From: Bacilli bacterium
Lineage (GTDB): Bacteria > Bacillota_I > Bacilli_A > RF39 > UBA660
Reading direction: 5' to 3'
NCBI GenBank assembly: GCA_017435465.1
Contig: JAFSEX010000051.1
Coordinates: forward strand, 1-52,489
DNA length: 52,489 nt
Each line of letters begins with the position of its first letter. Within the stretch, counting starts at the first letter, position 1. Position numbers and translations under genes: made by a program. Below the pieces are notes generated by a model. It was not told the origin of the DNA and searched no databases. It saw only the letters and a list, made by a program, of their open reading frames with translations. Of this stretch, positions 52,312 to 52,489 are shown one piece after another.

Positions 52312-52489
52312 TTTTGTATAGGTTCAGAGACATCTGAATCTATTTTTAATTTATCTTTTAAACGGTAAGATTTGCCATTAATGTTAATAATGTGTGAATG
52401 ATGTAATAATCTATCTAAAATGGCATTTGCTAGAGTCACATCATTAAATATTTCATGCCATTTACCAAAAGGTTTATTTGTAGTAATAA
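52248..52489 (-). mobile_element. IS21-like element, one end only
   Basis: The terminal sequence begins TGTTAAAGTC at 52248. Two related 23-24 base direct repeats follow (each containing ATAAAAATG-y-ACAAAAA), as in the multiple transposase sites of IS21 ends. The istB reading frame ends just inside. The other end and istA lie beyond the window. Confidence 0.75.
52308..52489 (-). CDS. istB: IstB-like ATP-binding helper protein, C-terminal part
   Basis: 59 codons to the stop. ITTNKPFGKWHEIFNDVTLA and ILDRLLHHSHIININGKSYR match the conserved C-terminus of IstB (NxPFxxWxxIF, AILDRLLHHS). It is the IS21 transposition helper ATPase. The start and Walker motifs lie to the right of the window. It overlaps the interrupted HTH frame by 4 bases on the other strand. 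Confidence 0.88.
   Translation of the reverse strand, partial: ITTNKPFGKWHEIFNDVTLANAILDRLLHHSHIININGKSYRLKDKLKIDSDVSEPIQN

Noticed and set aside
1-52489. Mycoplasma-type genetic code because of the extreme AT content
   Set aside because: TGA ends genes such as prpC, and Trp is encoded by TGG throughout; the cell-wall genes also argue against it.
1-52489. tRNA or rRNA genes
   Set aside because: I looked through the gaps for cloverleaf-type conserved bases (GTTCRA) and found none that fit; short gaps leave little room.

Overview
The window is very AT-rich (by eye about a quarter G+C) and reads with the standard bacterial code: TGA is used as a stop and TGG as Trp. Gene content and order are those of a Gram-positive Bacillota lineage. 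Markers are rplU-prp-rpmA with the cleavable L27 leader, obg, holA, an rlmN-prpC-prkC-rsgA-rpe run, PASTA kinase, dacF-spmA-spmB, pflB-pflA and lon-gmk. I infer an uncultured, fermentative, gut-type Bacilli/Erysipelotrichia (RF39-like) organism; that placement is inference only. No rRNA, tRNA or CRISPR array was seen. Many starts below are moved to the ATG or GTG that sits behind a Shine-Dalgarno (SD) sequence.

Positions 1-12360 hold one leftward surface-polysaccharide operon. From its promoter it runs: ABC-2 permease and ATPase, several glycosyltransferases (three genes are multidomain fusions), a DUF2304 protein, then a GDP-D-glycero-D-manno-heptose set (hddA, an SDR epimerase, an hddC-gmhB fusion, gmhA), a GT2 and an SMR-type membrane protein. 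Positions 12400-15700 are an accessory block: a DUF1016 nuclease-like gene, a frameshifted PemK-like toxin with a small partner, and a DUF4143-type ATPase. Positions 15800-20050 are a second leftward glycan operon (polymerase-GT4 fusion plus two GT2). A second DUF1016 gene follows on the + strand.

Positions 21200-24600 encode an adjacent surface pair: a secreted glucosaminidase ending in a dockerin and a membrane-anchored protein with a cohesin-like domain. Positions 24680-51300 are mostly core genes on the minus strand, with accessory items among them: a hybrid histidine kinase lacking the usual phospho-His, a HAD-PlsC fusion, and a BspA-like leucine-rich surface protein whose best upstream promoter carries a G8 tract in its spacer.

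The most novel signal is a family of three tiny genes (25-27 codons, Lys-rich start then a pure hydrophobic helix) in intergenic gaps at about 25.6, 48.1 and 51.6 kb. Their predicted mRNAs fold 5' end to 3' end. Two have the SD in or next to a hairpin. Two have a convergent antisense RNA with a near-consensus extended promoter and a terminator placed exactly at the end of the peptide gene. This is the layout of type I toxin-antitoxin modules with 3' overlap (txpA/RatA, bsrG/SR4), but the peptides do not look like those families.

The right edge holds the end of an IS21-like element (istB C-terminus and terminal repeats) inserted into an IS3 OrfA-like gene.
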